32,088 nucleotides of DNA from the IMG/VR virus record IMGVR_UViG_3300030085_001123, positions 1-32,088 of that record; one strand, given 5' to 3'. The notes below the pieces were generated by a model, which was given only the letters and a program-made list of their open reading frames with translations, did not search any database and had not been told where the DNA came from. Below, piece by piece: positions 1 to 5,158 of the stretch. This DNA comes from a virus. The first letter of the stretch is position 1. Each line of letters begins with the position of its first letter. The position numbers and the translations under genes are program-made.

Positions 1-6
1 GAAATC

Positions 7-165
7 ATGAGCACATTACATCACGAATCAATCCTAGAAAACCTCTATGAAGAGGAAATGGCAAACATGATTAAATCAGGTTATGCTGAGTTAATGACAC
101 AAGAAGCACTCGAAGAACATTGTGCTTTTATCGCCAAAGAACTGTTCGAGGACCTATGCCAGTGA
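7..165 (+). CDS. Small acidic protein of unknown function (52 aa)
   Basis: A 52-residue open frame from ATG at 7 to TGA at 163-165. It is short and Glu-rich and probably helical (LENLYEEEMANMIKSGY), with no membrane segment or recognisable motif. Its end overlaps the start of the next gene, as seen for most genes in this cluster, which supports it being real. No function can be assigned. Upstream context is cut off by the window edge. Confidence 0.6.
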   Translation: MSTLHHESILENLYEEEMANMIKSGYAELMTQEALEEHCAFIAKELFEDLCQ

Positions 166-374
166 ATACATTTCCCAGTATCGATGAGATCGAAGCAAAG
201 CACGGTTTCACCATTGAAGCACTTGAACAATTTGAGTACATCATCACTTATCTCAATGAATGTGCTTCACCTGAGTTACTCAAAGAGATTAAAATCTCAG
301 AAGATGGATTTAATCAACTTGTAGACTATACTACAGAGTTAAGAGTATTTGATGGGGTGAACTGTGCCGAATAA
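156..374 (+). CDS. Small protein of unknown function (72 aa)
   Basis: Open frame of 72 residues read from ATG at 156. A GAGGA ribosome-binding sequence at 148-152 lies only 3 bases before that ATG but 9 bases before an in-frame GTG at 162, so GTG (giving a 70-residue product whose start overlaps the previous stop) is a real alternative. The product is acidic (EIEAKHGFTIEALEQFEYIITY), mostly helical in appearance, with no membrane segment. It is the last gene before a 74-base gap that carries a possible promoter. Function not recognised. Confidence 0.65.
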   Translation: MPVNTFPSIDEIEAKHGFTIEALEQFEYIITYLNECASPELLKEIKISEDGFNQLVDYTTELRVFDGVNCAE

Positions 375-393
375 CAAACTAGCACATAGTGGG

Positions 394-422
394 TTTATTT
401 TGATCTCATTATTGCTTATAAT
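394..422 (+). promoter_or_regulatory. Possible sigma-70-type promoter
   Basis: TATAAT at 417-422 is a perfect -10. The hexamer 17 bases upstream, TTTATT at 394-399, is only a partial match to TTGACA. It lies in the gap before the gene at 449, so placement is sensible, but the weak -35 keeps confidence low. Confidence 0.4.
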
Positions 423-448
423 AAGTACATAACAAACAAACAAACTTT

Positions 449-667
449 ATGACCAAAACTCAAACAATCATGAACAGAATCGTTCAAGTTGATAACTTTC
501 AGAACATGGCATGTTGCTGTGCTAACTGGGATGAATTTGTTCAAGAATTGGCAGAGTGGGGTGTTGATGGTTGTGCAAAGATCGATTTTGATGATCCTGA
601 CCTAGACATTCCTACTCTCAACGCTTTCATCAAAGCAGAAAACGGTTATGTAAGAGAGGTGGCATAA
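449..667 (+). CDS. Small acidic protein of unknown function (72 aa)
   Basis: 72-residue open frame, ATG at 449. The protein is acidic (FDDPDLDIPTLNAFI) and carries a CCC triplet near residues 22-24 followed by an aromatic helix (NWDEFVQELAEWGVDG). No known domain recognised. It follows a likely promoter and begins a unit of three overlapping genes: its TAA stop shares a base with the ATG at 667. Confidence 0.7.
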   Translation: MTKTQTIMNRIVQVDNFQNMACCCANWDEFVQELAEWGVDGCAKIDFDDPDLDIPTLNAFIKAENGYVREVA

Positions 668-837
668 TGAAGAGTTTATTTGAATCTCAAATTTGTGTAG
701 ATTGTGGCAAACCTTGTCACTTTGGTTCTGGTAGGTTTGTGAATAGATATTCAGTTTATAATGATGATGTAGAGGGTTGGCGCTGTGGTGATTGCGCTGC
801 TGAAGTTGATGCTATGTTAGAGGAATTAAATAGATGA
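667..837 (+). CDS. Putative zinc-ribbon-like small protein (56 aa)
   Basis: 56-residue open frame starting inside the TAATG overlap with the previous gene. It has two CxxC pairs, CVDC at residues 10-13 and CGDC at 40-43, the spacing expected of a small zinc ribbon that could bind nucleic acid or protein. A His at 18 could be an alternative ligand. Metal binding is inferred only from the cysteine pattern; nothing shows the target. Its stop overlaps the next ATG (ATGA). Confidence 0.65.
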   Translation: MKSLFESQICVDCGKPCHFGSGRFVNRYSVYNDDVEGWRCGDCAAEVDAMLEELNR

Positions 838-980
838 GTATAACCATAGATCTAAATTCTGAACAATACAACAACTTGATGACACTTTTAAGAGAGTCAC
901 AAGAAAGATCTAGAGACAGCATATTAACGTGCTCACTAGAAGCAAATCAAGTGGATGAACTCATAGAGGTGTGCCAGTGA
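834..980 (+). CDS. Small protein of unknown function (48 aa)
   Basis: 48-residue open frame with ATG at 834 overlapping the previous stop by 4 bases. The sequence (IDLNSEQYNNLMTLLRESQERSRDSIL) is probably two amphipathic helices, with no cysteine pattern or membrane segment. It ends this three-gene unit; a new promoter-like sequence follows immediately. Function unknown. Confidence 0.6.
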   Translation: MSITIDLNSEQYNNLMTLLRESQERSRDSILTCSLEANQVDELIEVCQ

Positions 981-1000
981 ACAAACTGGCACACAACCGC

Positions 1001-1034
1001 TTGAGATTCAGGTGAAAACCTGCAATACTATAAG
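1001..1034 (+). promoter_or_regulatory. Possible promoter with shared leader sequence
   Basis: TTGAGA at 1001-1006 and TACTAT at 1026-1031 (19-base spacer) or TATAAG at 1029-1034 resemble a sigma-70 promoter. The 16 bases at 1032-1047 (AAGAGTCAAAGAAACG) recur exactly at 2100-2115 at the head of another transcription unit, which suggests a shared promoter/leader module rather than coding sequence. Confidence 0.4.
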
Positions 1035-1056
1035 AGTCAAAGAAACGGAGGCAAAT

Positions 1057-1308
1057 TTGCAACTCACTTCCAAGGATGGTCACATGGTTGTTGACTTCTA
1101 TCCCGTCAAGTTTGCAACGGGTCAGATTCACAATCGTCTCATGCTTAAAGTTGTAACTTTCATGGGCAAAACTCAATCCAAACGTTACATCAACAAGAAA
1201 GATTTTCAGTATGAGTTTGATTCCCGCACTCATGGTTATGGTTATCAAGTAACCGACGAATCTATGTTGCCTCAACTCTTTAACTCTGCCCTCGCTCCCT
1301 GTTGCTAA
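1057..1308 (+). CDS. Small basic protein of unknown function (about 83 aa)
   Basis: The frame is open from a GTG at 1012, but 1026-1047 looks like promoter and leader, so a start inside that stretch is unlikely. I chose TTG at 1057, which has GGAGG at 1047-1051 five bases upstream. ATG at 1084, with AAGGA at 1072-1076, is a good alternative giving 74 residues. The protein is rich in beta-type residues and basic (MLKVVTFMGKTQSKRYINKK) and ends with two cysteines. It looks soluble. Function not recognised. The stop shares a base with the next ATG. Confidence 0.6.
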   Translation: MQLTSKDGHMVVDFYPVKFATGQIHNRLMLKVVTFMGKTQSKRYINKKDFQYEFDSRTHGYGYQVTDESMLPQLFNSALAPCC

Positions 1309-1442
1309 TGCGTTTATTCTTCGTTGCCATTTTTGTTCTGTTAGGTGTTAATCTAACCATTGAACTACTCAATTCTTCTCTGGTTGATGTACTAGAGAAA
1401 CGAAAAGAAACCATCGAACAAGTACAACAACAACTCAACTAA
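1308..1442 (+). CDS. Small protein with N-terminal hydrophobic segment (44 aa)
   Basis: 44-residue open frame in a TAATG overlap with the gene before it. Residues 3-16 (LFFVAIFVLLGVNL) are hydrophobic and could be a signal anchor or membrane segment. The rest is a charged, Gln-rich helix (VLEKRKETIEQVQQQL) that could form a coiled coil. A small inner-membrane protein with a helical tail is a reasonable reading, but its role is unknown. The next gene overlaps by one base. Confidence 0.6.
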   Translation: MRLFFVAIFVLLGVNLTIELLNSSLVDVLEKRKETIEQVQQQLN

Positions 1443-1612
1443 TGCCAAACCGCGATCTGCTTCTCAAGTACGAATCTGAGTCAATCACAGAGGAAGAGTT
1501 TTTGACACTATTTCAGGAAATTTATGACACTGGCGCCTGGAAATGGTTGCAGGGTCATTATGGCAGAACTCTAAACGCTCTTGCTTCTCAAGGACTTATC
1601 GAACTCGCTTAA
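1442..1612 (+). CDS. Conserved small phage protein with LQGHYGR motif (56 aa)
   Basis: 56-residue open frame. The C-terminal half, WKWLQGHYGRTLNALASQGLI, resembles a small family I recall from many tailed phages with the pattern W-x-LQGHYGR-x-A-x2-L-I-x2-G. The N-terminal part is an acidic helix (YESESITEEEFLTLFQEIYDTG). No enzymatic motif is apparent and no function is known to me. Its position in a tightly overlapping run suggests co-translation. Confidence 0.7.
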   Translation: MPNRDLLLKYESESITEEEFLTLFQEIYDTGAWKWLQGHYGRTLNALASQGLIELA

Positions 1613-1616
1613 ATCT

Positions 1617-1868
1617 ATGCAATTCAATGTAACCGAAATCGAATTTGACTTCAGTGATGATTATCCTGAAGGCGAAGAGTTTGCTATCTCAATCGATGAT
1701 GAGATTGCTGCTCGTGATCTTGCTCTTGGTGTCTGGGAAGCAGATGACGAAGATGACCTAATAGAGGAGATTACATGTGCTACAGGTTGGTGCATTAAAG
1801 AAATCGATTATAACATTGTATTGCGTGATTATGGTCCTTGGCGTAAACTTTCCCCACTGAGTGAATGA
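1617..1868 (+). CDS. Small acidic protein of unknown function (83 aa)
   Basis: 83-residue open frame read from ATG at 1617, 4 bases after the previous stop. An upstream in-frame TTG at 1581 lies inside the preceding gene and is less likely. The protein is strongly acidic (FDFSDDYPEGEEF, WEADDEDDLIEEI) with a C-terminal basic patch. Such acidic small proteins are often inhibitors or DNA mimics in phages, but that is speculation here. The stop overlaps the next ATG. Confidence 0.65.
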   Translation: MQFNVTEIEFDFSDDYPEGEEFAISIDDEIAARDLALGVWEADDEDDLIEEITCATGWCIKEIDYNIVLRDYGPWRKLSPLSE

Positions 1869-2032
1869 TTACTTCAAAAGCAAAAATGATTGAAGTGATG
1901 AGCAACTGCACTGATGCAGATACTCTCACAAGAGAACAGAAATTCGAGGTCTTTTGCCGTGTTTGTGACAACATGCTGAAGGAAGGTAGACTCAGCAAAG
2001 CGAAGCATAAACGTTGGACGGAGATCTGGTGA
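1865..2032 (+). CDS. Conserved small protein with KxKHxRWTEI tail (55 aa)
   Basis: 55-residue open frame beginning in an ATGA overlap. The C-terminal stretch (GRLSKAKHKRWTEIW) resembles short basic tails I recall from other cyanophage small proteins (pattern of basic residues followed by RWT). The N-terminal part is helical. Function unknown. It closes the operon begun near 1057; a hairpin-rich gap follows. Confidence 0.65.
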   Translation: MITSKAKMIEVMSNCTDADTLTREQKFEVFCRVCDNMLKEGRLSKAKHKRWTEIW

Positions 2033-2038
2033 TGGGGA

Positions 2039-2073
2039 GTGGACAGTTGCTCAAAGTGTCCACTTTTGGTGGA
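2039..2073 (+). promoter_or_regulatory. Overlapping mutually exclusive hairpins
   Basis: GTGGACA (2039-2045) is fully complementary to TGTCCAC (2057-2063), and part of that same right arm, TCCAC (2059-2063), is also complementary to GTGGA (2069-2073). The first hairpin is followed by only four T, so it is at best a weak terminator. The two stems cannot form together. It lies between two operons. Confidence 0.35.
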
Positions 2074-2115
2074 AATGGGTCGGATCTCGTGTATTATTAA
2101 AGAGTCAAAGAAACG
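2066..2115 (+). promoter_or_regulatory. Possible promoter and shared leader
   Basis: TATTAT at 2092-2097 is a plausible -10. TTGGTG at 2066-2071 is a poor -35 with a 20-base spacer. The next bases, AAGAGTCAAAGAAACG at 2100-2115, repeat exactly the sequence at 1032-1047, also just downstream of a -10-like hexamer and at the head of an operon. Conservation of the module is stronger evidence than the hexamers. Confidence 0.4.
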
Positions 2116-2124
2116 AACCTGCTT

Positions 2125-2328
2125 ATGTCTCTCTCTTCTCAAGAAACTTGCGCCACTATCTATCGCGGGTTGTTCACTGATGGAGAATGGGAAGTGATCG
2201 ATCGTGCTCTTGGTGAGTATATCGATCATCTCGATGATCCTAATCCTGAATATCCCGAAGAGGAACAGAATTATTACTCTGTTCAAGCAAAGATTCACGC
2301 AATTTTCAAACTGACGGAGAACAACTGA
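2125..2328 (+). CDS. Small acidic protein of unknown function (67 aa)
   Basis: 67-residue open frame from ATG at 2125, ten bases after the shared leader element. No clear ribosome-binding sequence is seen. The protein is acidic (LGEYIDHLDDPNPEYPEEEQ), with the feel of small cyanophage proteins that end in a helical segment. It starts a run of six overlapping genes to 3274. Function not recognised. Confidence 0.65.
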   Translation: MSLSSQETCATIYRGLFTDGEWEVIDRALGEYIDHLDDPNPEYPEEEQNYYSVQAKIHAIFKLTENN

Positions 2329-2495
2329 TGCAAGAGTTTAAGTTTCTACTTTATGGTGAATGGATCCGTCCAAATGGTCATCAAATGTATGACATTTTAG
2401 GTTACATCAAACCAACAAGAGAGGACGCAATCGCTACATGTAGGCGTCTCAATCCACACTTCCACATTAACCACATCGAAATCGAAAATGTCTGA
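2328..2495 (+). CDS. Small protein of unknown function (55 aa)
   Basis: 55-residue open frame sharing a base with the previous stop (TGATG). Alternating beta-like segments (FKFLLYGEWI, MYDILGYIKPT) and a helix (REDAIATCRRLNP) suggest a small alpha/beta fold, and the C-terminal end is His/Ile-rich. No known motif. The next gene starts within its last codons. Confidence 0.6.
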   Translation: MQEFKFLLYGEWIRPNGHQMYDILGYIKPTREDAIATCRRLNPHFHINHIEIENV

Positions 2496-2646
2496 ACAAC
2501 TCATCTACGAAGCAACCCAAGTCCTTGAACTACTTGAGGATTCAGTCGAGTTTATTTGCGATGATATGTCACTCTCTGGACAGAAAGTCTGGACGATGGT
2601 GTATGAACTCGCTGCACACAAAGTAAAGGAGTTTCCCGCAGAATGA
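2488..2646 (+). CDS. Small acidic helical protein (52 aa)
   Basis: 52-residue open frame, ATG at 2488, overlapping the previous gene by 8 bases. Two predicted helices (LIYEATQVLELLEDSVEFI and QKVWTMVYELAAHKVKEF) separated by a short turn. Acidic N-terminal half. No function recognised; retention in the overlapping run supports a real gene. Confidence 0.6.
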   Translation: MSEQLIYEATQVLELLEDSVEFICDDMSLSGQKVWTMVYELAAHKVKEFPAE

Positions 2647-2816
2647 CCTATCTTGAATTACTCGAAAAACTTACAGTTTGTTCATCTGAGACACTACAAC
2701 AACAAGTCACCGTTTATGACATTGCCGAGGATGAATTTGTGCCAGTGAGTGAAACTTATTACACTGATTCAGACTCTCAAGTGTTAGATCCCGCTCACCT
2801 CTATCTTGCTTTCTAA
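2643..2816 (+). CDS. Small conserved-looking protein (57 aa)
   Basis: 57-residue open frame with ATGA overlap to the previous gene. The pattern LELLEKLTV...QQQVTVYDIAEDEFVPV...LDPAHLYLAF resembles a short family I recall from marine phages, with a VTVYD strand and a closing LD-x2-H-x-YL motif. No catalytic motif. Function unknown. The stop abuts the next ATG directly. Confidence 0.65.
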   Translation: MTYLELLEKLTVCSSETLQQQVTVYDIAEDEFVPVSETYYTDSDSQVLDPAHLYLAF

Positions 2817-3071
2817 ATGTCCAACATTTCCGACGTAACTGACTCAATTCACGATTGGCAAGATTTTTGGTATGCTCCCGAAGAATATGGGTCGTGGTCA
2901 TACTATAACAGTGAAAGTGAAGGTTTAGATATACCCGAACAAACTTATCCTGTTTATCTCACAAAGAAAGAAATCGAAACCGTATTTGATGCACTAGAGA
3001 AAGAAACATTTGATAGCATCGTTGATAGTATTTTCTCTAAACTCGAAACCGCTACTCTCTCTTCCAAATGA
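2817..3071 (+). CDS. Small acidic protein of unknown function (84 aa)
   Basis: 84-residue open frame starting immediately after the previous stop. It is rich in Ser, Tyr, Trp and acidic residues near the N-terminus (DWQDFWYAPEEYGSWSYYNS) and has a helical C-terminal half (KKEIETVFDALEKETFDSIVDSI). No membrane segment. Not recognised. Overlaps the next gene by ATGA. Confidence 0.7.
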   Translation: MSNISDVTDSIHDWQDFWYAPEEYGSWSYYNSESEGLDIPEQTYPVYLTKKEIETVFDALEKETFDSIVDSIFSKLETATLSSK

Positions 3072-3274
3072 CTGAAACTAACATCCAAAAGGATAACATC
3101 GTTGATCGTGATGAACTTCAGTGCGATTATGTTGATCGCATTGTTGATGGTCTAGACATCAAAGATCTCTGCCAAATCGTCTCTGAGTACTTGCATGAAT
3201 CGTTGGATAAGTATTCAGTCAATGAGTTAATTACAGAGGTCGAGGAGACCTATCCAGACCTCCTAGAGGGATAA
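3068..3274 (+). CDS. Small acidic protein of unknown function (68 aa)
   Basis: 68-residue open frame from ATG at 3068. Very acidic and helical: RDELQCDYVDRIVDGL, then LCQIVSEYLHESLDKYSVNELITEVEE. The pattern of a repeated helix with conserved DLxxIVxExLxxSLDxYS looks like a compact helical fold. Last gene of the 2125-3274 operon. Function unknown. Confidence 0.7.
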   Translation: MTETNIQKDNIVDRDELQCDYVDRIVDGLDIKDLCQIVSEYLHESLDKYSVNELITEVEETYPDLLEG

Positions 3275-3278
3275 ACAT

Positions 3279-3300
3279 AGAGGGACTAATCGTCTCTCTT
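3279..3300 (+). terminator. Possible weak terminator hairpin
   Basis: AGAGGGA at 3279-3285 pairs with TCTCTCT at 3293-3299 (7 pairs including one G-T, 7-base loop), right after the stop of the last gene in the operon. There is almost no T-tract afterwards, so termination efficiency is doubtful. Confidence 0.3.
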
Positions 3301-3364
3301 AAGTATATCACAGGTGCTTCCAGTACGCTCGACGCGCCGCCCTAAATTTTGACACTATCTAATC

Positions 3365-3496
3365 ATGAAACTCACAGGATCGTCCAAGTACTCGAAACTT
3401 TTAGACTATCAATCACAAGAGAAATTATATAAGGAAATCGTCAAGTATTATGCTGAGGTAGATGAAGCGAGACAATCATATGTGAAGGATCGTTGA
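3365..3496 (+). CDS. Very small basic protein (43 aa)
   Basis: 43-residue open frame, ATG at 3365, standing alone between an operon end and the promoter at 3493. Basic and Tyr-rich (SSKYSKLLDYQSQEKLYKEIVKYYAEVDEARQSY), probably one long helix. No strong ribosome-binding sequence. Coding status is supported only by helical, charged composition and lack of other content here. Confidence 0.5.
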   Translation: MKLTGSSKYSKLLDYQSQEKLYKEIVKYYAEVDEARQSYVKDR

Positions 3497-3521
3497 CATA
3501 ATAGCACTACTCTTATAAAAT
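3493..3521 (+). promoter_or_regulatory. Sigma-70-type promoter
   Basis: TTGACA at 3493-3498 (perfect), 17-base spacer, TAAAAT at 3516-3521 (5 of 6). Host RNA polymerase should recognise it. The expected transcription start is near 3528, which rules out a TTG at 3526 as the start of the downstream gene and favours ATG at 3550. Confidence 0.65.
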
Positions 3522-3549
3522 ACTATTGAGTCATTCTTATTCACCGCTC

Positions 3550-3738
3550 ATGTTAGTTCAATCCACGCATCTTTCACGCTATCGGGTTACGTTAGATTTT
3601 ACGGTTGATGACAGCAACTGTGTGAGTCCGTCTAATTGGAATTGGAAGGAATTGCTTGAACTGAAAGCAAACGAGAAAGTGAAAGAGGTTATTGTCGAAA
3701 ACCTCGGACATGTTCCAAATAAAGGTAAAAGGAAATGA
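3550..3738 (+). CDS. Small protein of unknown function (62 aa)
   Basis: 62-residue open frame from ATG at 3550, chosen because the promoter at 3493-3521 would start transcription after the in-frame TTG at 3526. The product has a strand-rich N-terminal half (HLSRYRVTLDFTVDD), a Trp-containing turn (NWNWKELLELKANEKVKEVIVENL) and a basic tail (NKGKRK) that could contact nucleic acid. No family recognised. First gene of a three-gene overlapping unit. Confidence 0.65.
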   Translation: MLVQSTHLSRYRVTLDFTVDDSNCVSPSNWNWKELLELKANEKVKEVIVENLGHVPNKGKRK

Positions 3739-3893
3739 CCAGTAGTTACGGACCCGATGTTCTTACAAATGAACAAAGTTGTGAAGAGTATTATGATCTT
3801 TTCGATTCTACATTTGATGAGTTTTATGAAGCATTCATCGAGAAAGATGCTCCTGAATACGAATCACAAGTAGAGGTGGATTATGATCCCTAA
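3735..3893 (+). CDS. Very acidic small protein (52 aa)
   Basis: 52-residue open frame in ATGA overlap with the previous gene. Almost a quarter of residues are Glu or Asp with many Tyr/Phe (EEYYDLFDSTFDEFYEAFIEKDAPEYE is the core, split here as EEYYDLFDSTFDEF and YEAFIEKDAP). Charge and aromatic content suit a DNA-mimic or binding-partner role, but nothing proves this. Confidence 0.6.
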   Translation: MTSSYGPDVLTNEQSCEEYYDLFDSTFDEFYEAFIEKDAPEYESQVEVDYDP

Positions 3894-4074
3894 TGCTGAT
3901 CAATTAGATGACACATTTACTCGGGAAGAGTTATCAACTATTAAACTATTAGTGTTAATGTACTTGGAAAGATACAACGGCATTCCTAACAATGAACAGG
4001 GGGCAATGTATCAAAAGATTAAACAATTAGCAACTAAGGTTGATTACATTAACCGTGATACTTACACTAGATAA
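3883..4074 (+). CDS. Small helical protein (63 aa)
   Basis: 63-residue open frame with ATG at 3883 overlapping the previous gene by 11 bases. Helical throughout: TREELSTIKLLVLMYLERYNG then NEQGAMYQKIKQLATKVDYI (two helices around a short turn). Resembles small helix-turn-helix-length phage proteins without a recognisable DNA-binding motif. Function unknown. Confidence 0.65.
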   Translation: MIPNADQLDDTFTREELSTIKLLVLMYLERYNGIPNNEQGAMYQKIKQLATKVDYINRDTYTR

Positions 4075-4095
4075 AGTAACACATAGGGGGCACAC

Positions 4096-4176
4096 ATGTT
4101 ACGAGTACTTAAACAAACAGATCCAGTAATTATCATTGGAATAGTGTTAGGAATTAGTCTCTTATTTCTCTCTTAA
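4096..4176 (+). CDS. Putative single-pass membrane micropeptide (26 aa)
   Basis: 26-residue open frame with a good purine-rich ribosome-binding sequence, AGGGGG at 4085-4090, five bases before ATG. A short basic/polar N-terminus (MLRVLKQTDP) is followed by a 16-residue hydrophobic stretch (VIIIGIVLGISLLFLS) that would span the inner membrane. It lies directly before a terminator. The good start site argues for expression; a role is unknown. Confidence 0.55.
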   Translation: MLRVLKQTDPVIIIGIVLGISLLFLS

Positions 4177-4195
4177 TTAACTCGAATACACTGCT

Positions 4196-4242
4196 AAGTG
4201 CCTTCGGATATGCTTCACAGTATCTCTGAAGGTGCTTTTTTA
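4196..4242 (+). terminator. Rho-independent terminator
   Basis: AAGTGCCTTC at 4196-4205 pairs with GAAGGTGCTT at 4228-4237 over ten positions (two wobble pairs), with an inner GATA/TATC pairing, and is followed by a T-run to about 4241. It ends the unit begun at the 3493 promoter. Confidence 0.8.
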
Positions 4243-4426
4243 ATGTATTAAATAAATGGTTAAAAAAACATACTTGCGTGCTTTATCTCTCTTTTAATAC
4301 TTCTGAATAAAGGTAGCATTTTATAGTCATCTTGGACGGCATTCTATCACAAAACCTCTGAAAAGTCAAGGAGGTCTGGGAAACACTTTGAGACCCACAC
4401 ATAAGACCGACAGTGTAGCAAATGTC
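4243..4426. other. AT-rich intergenic stretch without a credible gene
   Basis: Between the terminator and the promoter at 4427 I see no supported gene. There is a 13-codon frame at 4256 that is too short to credit and a TTAAATAAATGG sequence resembling a late-promoter core, unconnected to a gene. CAGTGTA with CA two bases later occurs at 4411 and again at 4481, a degenerate 70-base repeat. Confidence 0.5.
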
Positions 4427-4455
4427 TTGACAATCCTCTGAGGCATTGTTATAAT
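4427..4455 (+). promoter_or_regulatory. Perfect sigma-70 consensus promoter
   Basis: TTGACA at 4427-4432, exactly 17 bases, TATAAT at 4450-4455. Both hexamers are perfect, so this should be a very strong early promoter for host polymerase. The expected start is near 4462, leaving an untranslated leader of about 140 bases before the gene at 4602. Confidence 0.8.
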
Positions 4456-4461
4456 AACTCT

Positions 4462-4560
4462 GCTAGGGTTCAGAAACTGGCAGTGTATCATATCTGCTTG
4501 CCTCTGAGAAGCAATAAAGGACAGTCTAATAAGTGTCACACAACCCCTAGTAATGGGTCT
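4462..4560 (+). ncRNA. Possible structured leader or small RNA
   Basis: The predicted transcript begins with CTAGGGTT (4463-4470), complementary to AACCCCTAG (4542-4550) with one bulged C; this would close an 80-base domain. The same right arm can instead form a hairpin, ACCC (4543-4546) with GGGT (4555-4558). An inner GGCA/TGCC stem (4479-4482, 4499-4502) is possible. No frame is coding here. Structure is from eye-matching only. Confidence 0.35.
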
Positions 4561-4569
4561 CTCATGCCC

Positions 4570-4575
4570 TATAAT
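4570..4575 (+). promoter_or_regulatory. Second -10 element before the 4602 gene
   Basis: A perfect TATAAT lies 26 bases upstream of the ATG at 4602, but no acceptable -35 is found 16-18 bases upstream. It may be a phage-modified or activator-dependent promoter, or a chance match. Confidence 0.35.
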
Positions 4576-4601
4576 AGTTGTATACCAAACAAAGGACAAA
4601 C

Positions 4602-4925
4602 ATGAGAAAGATCGAAACTCAAATGAACTCTGCAATCGAGAAGGGAATCAACTGGCATTCTTCTAACACCGTTGTTACTTTCGATCAGCAGTCTGGTGAG
4701 TCTTCGGTATATCTCCACGGAAACCACATCGCTACAATCGGTGAAGGATTCGTGCAGTTGTTTGATGGTGGTTGGCAGTCTAATACAACTAAGAGTCGTC
4801 TTAATGCGATCCTAGAGTATAACGGTCTGCCAGGTGAGCGTGTATATCAGAAGGCATATGTGTGGAATGTTCGTCTTACAGATGGCACTTCAATTCCTTT
4901 CTTTAGTGGTATGCGTCTTAACTGA
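4602..4925 (+). CDS. Conserved cyanophage hypothetical protein (107 aa)
   Basis: 107-residue protein. ATG at 4602 is preferred over an upstream in-frame codon at 4578 because AAAGGAC sits just before it and because 4570-4575 looks like a -10. I recognise the pattern MRKIETQMN-AI-----NW at the N-terminus, then VYLHGNHIAT near residues 44-53 and GGWQSNTTKSRLNAIL near 65-80 from many T4-like cyanophages, where the protein is conserved but uncharacterised. It is predicted soluble and mixed alpha/beta. It sits behind two promoter-like elements and is probably expressed early. Confidence 0.8.
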   Translation: MRKIETQMNSAIEKGINWHSSNTVVTFDQQSGESSVYLHGNHIATIGEGFVQLFDGGWQSNTTKSRLNAILEYNGLPGERVYQKAYVWNVRLTDGTSIPFFSGMRLN

Positions 4926-4962
4926 TTGCATCTCTTTCGTTAACACTTTCGTTCTTCTTATC

Positions 4963-5148
4963 ATGACTAACTACGCTACACTCTCCCGCCTTGATCTTGA
5001 GATTCTGGACACACAACAGAAAATCAAATATGTCCGTCTCCCTGCTTCTCGTCCTCGGAAATCTGATCTCTGGTTGACACAAACTAAAGGGATCAGGACT
5101 AACACTAATCGTGGCAAGATCAACACCAAACATGCTGATTTAGTCTAA
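4963..5148 (+). CDS. Conserved small basic protein (61 aa)
   Basis: 61-residue open frame from ATG at 4963. The frame is open further upstream (to 4834) but that part overlaps the conserved preceding gene and is hydrophobic noise. The N-terminal helix (LSRLDLEILDTQQKIKYVRL) is followed by a very basic tail (RPRKSD, RTNTNRGKINTKH) that could bind nucleic acid. It shares the transcription unit of the 4602 gene and is followed at once by a terminator. Function unknown. Confidence 0.65.
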   Translation: MTNYATLSRLDLEILDTQQKIKYVRLPASRPRKSDLWLTQTKGIRTNTNRGKINTKHADLV

Positions 5149-5158
5149 GACATGTGCA

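Noticed and set aside
1795-2298. A 167-codon frame on the minus strand
   Set aside because: It overlaps several well-supported + strand genes and an intergenic regulatory gap and has an arbitrary Leu/Ser/Phe-rich composition. No other gene in the window lies on the minus strand.
3324-3343. GC-rich patch in the gap before 3365
   Set aside because: It stands out in AT-rich surroundings but has no symmetry, repeat or promoter function that I can demonstrate.
3349-3377. TTGACA at 3349-3354 as a promoter
   Set aside because: No -10 hexamer is present at 16-18 bases; the corresponding position falls inside the gene at 3365.
3526-3549. TTG at 3526 as start of the 3550 gene
   Set aside because: The promoter ending at 3521 would start transcription after this codon, and no ribosome-binding sequence precedes it.
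4834-4962. Upstream extension of the 4963 gene
   Set aside because: It lies inside the conserved 4602 gene in another frame and codes for hydrophobic noise.
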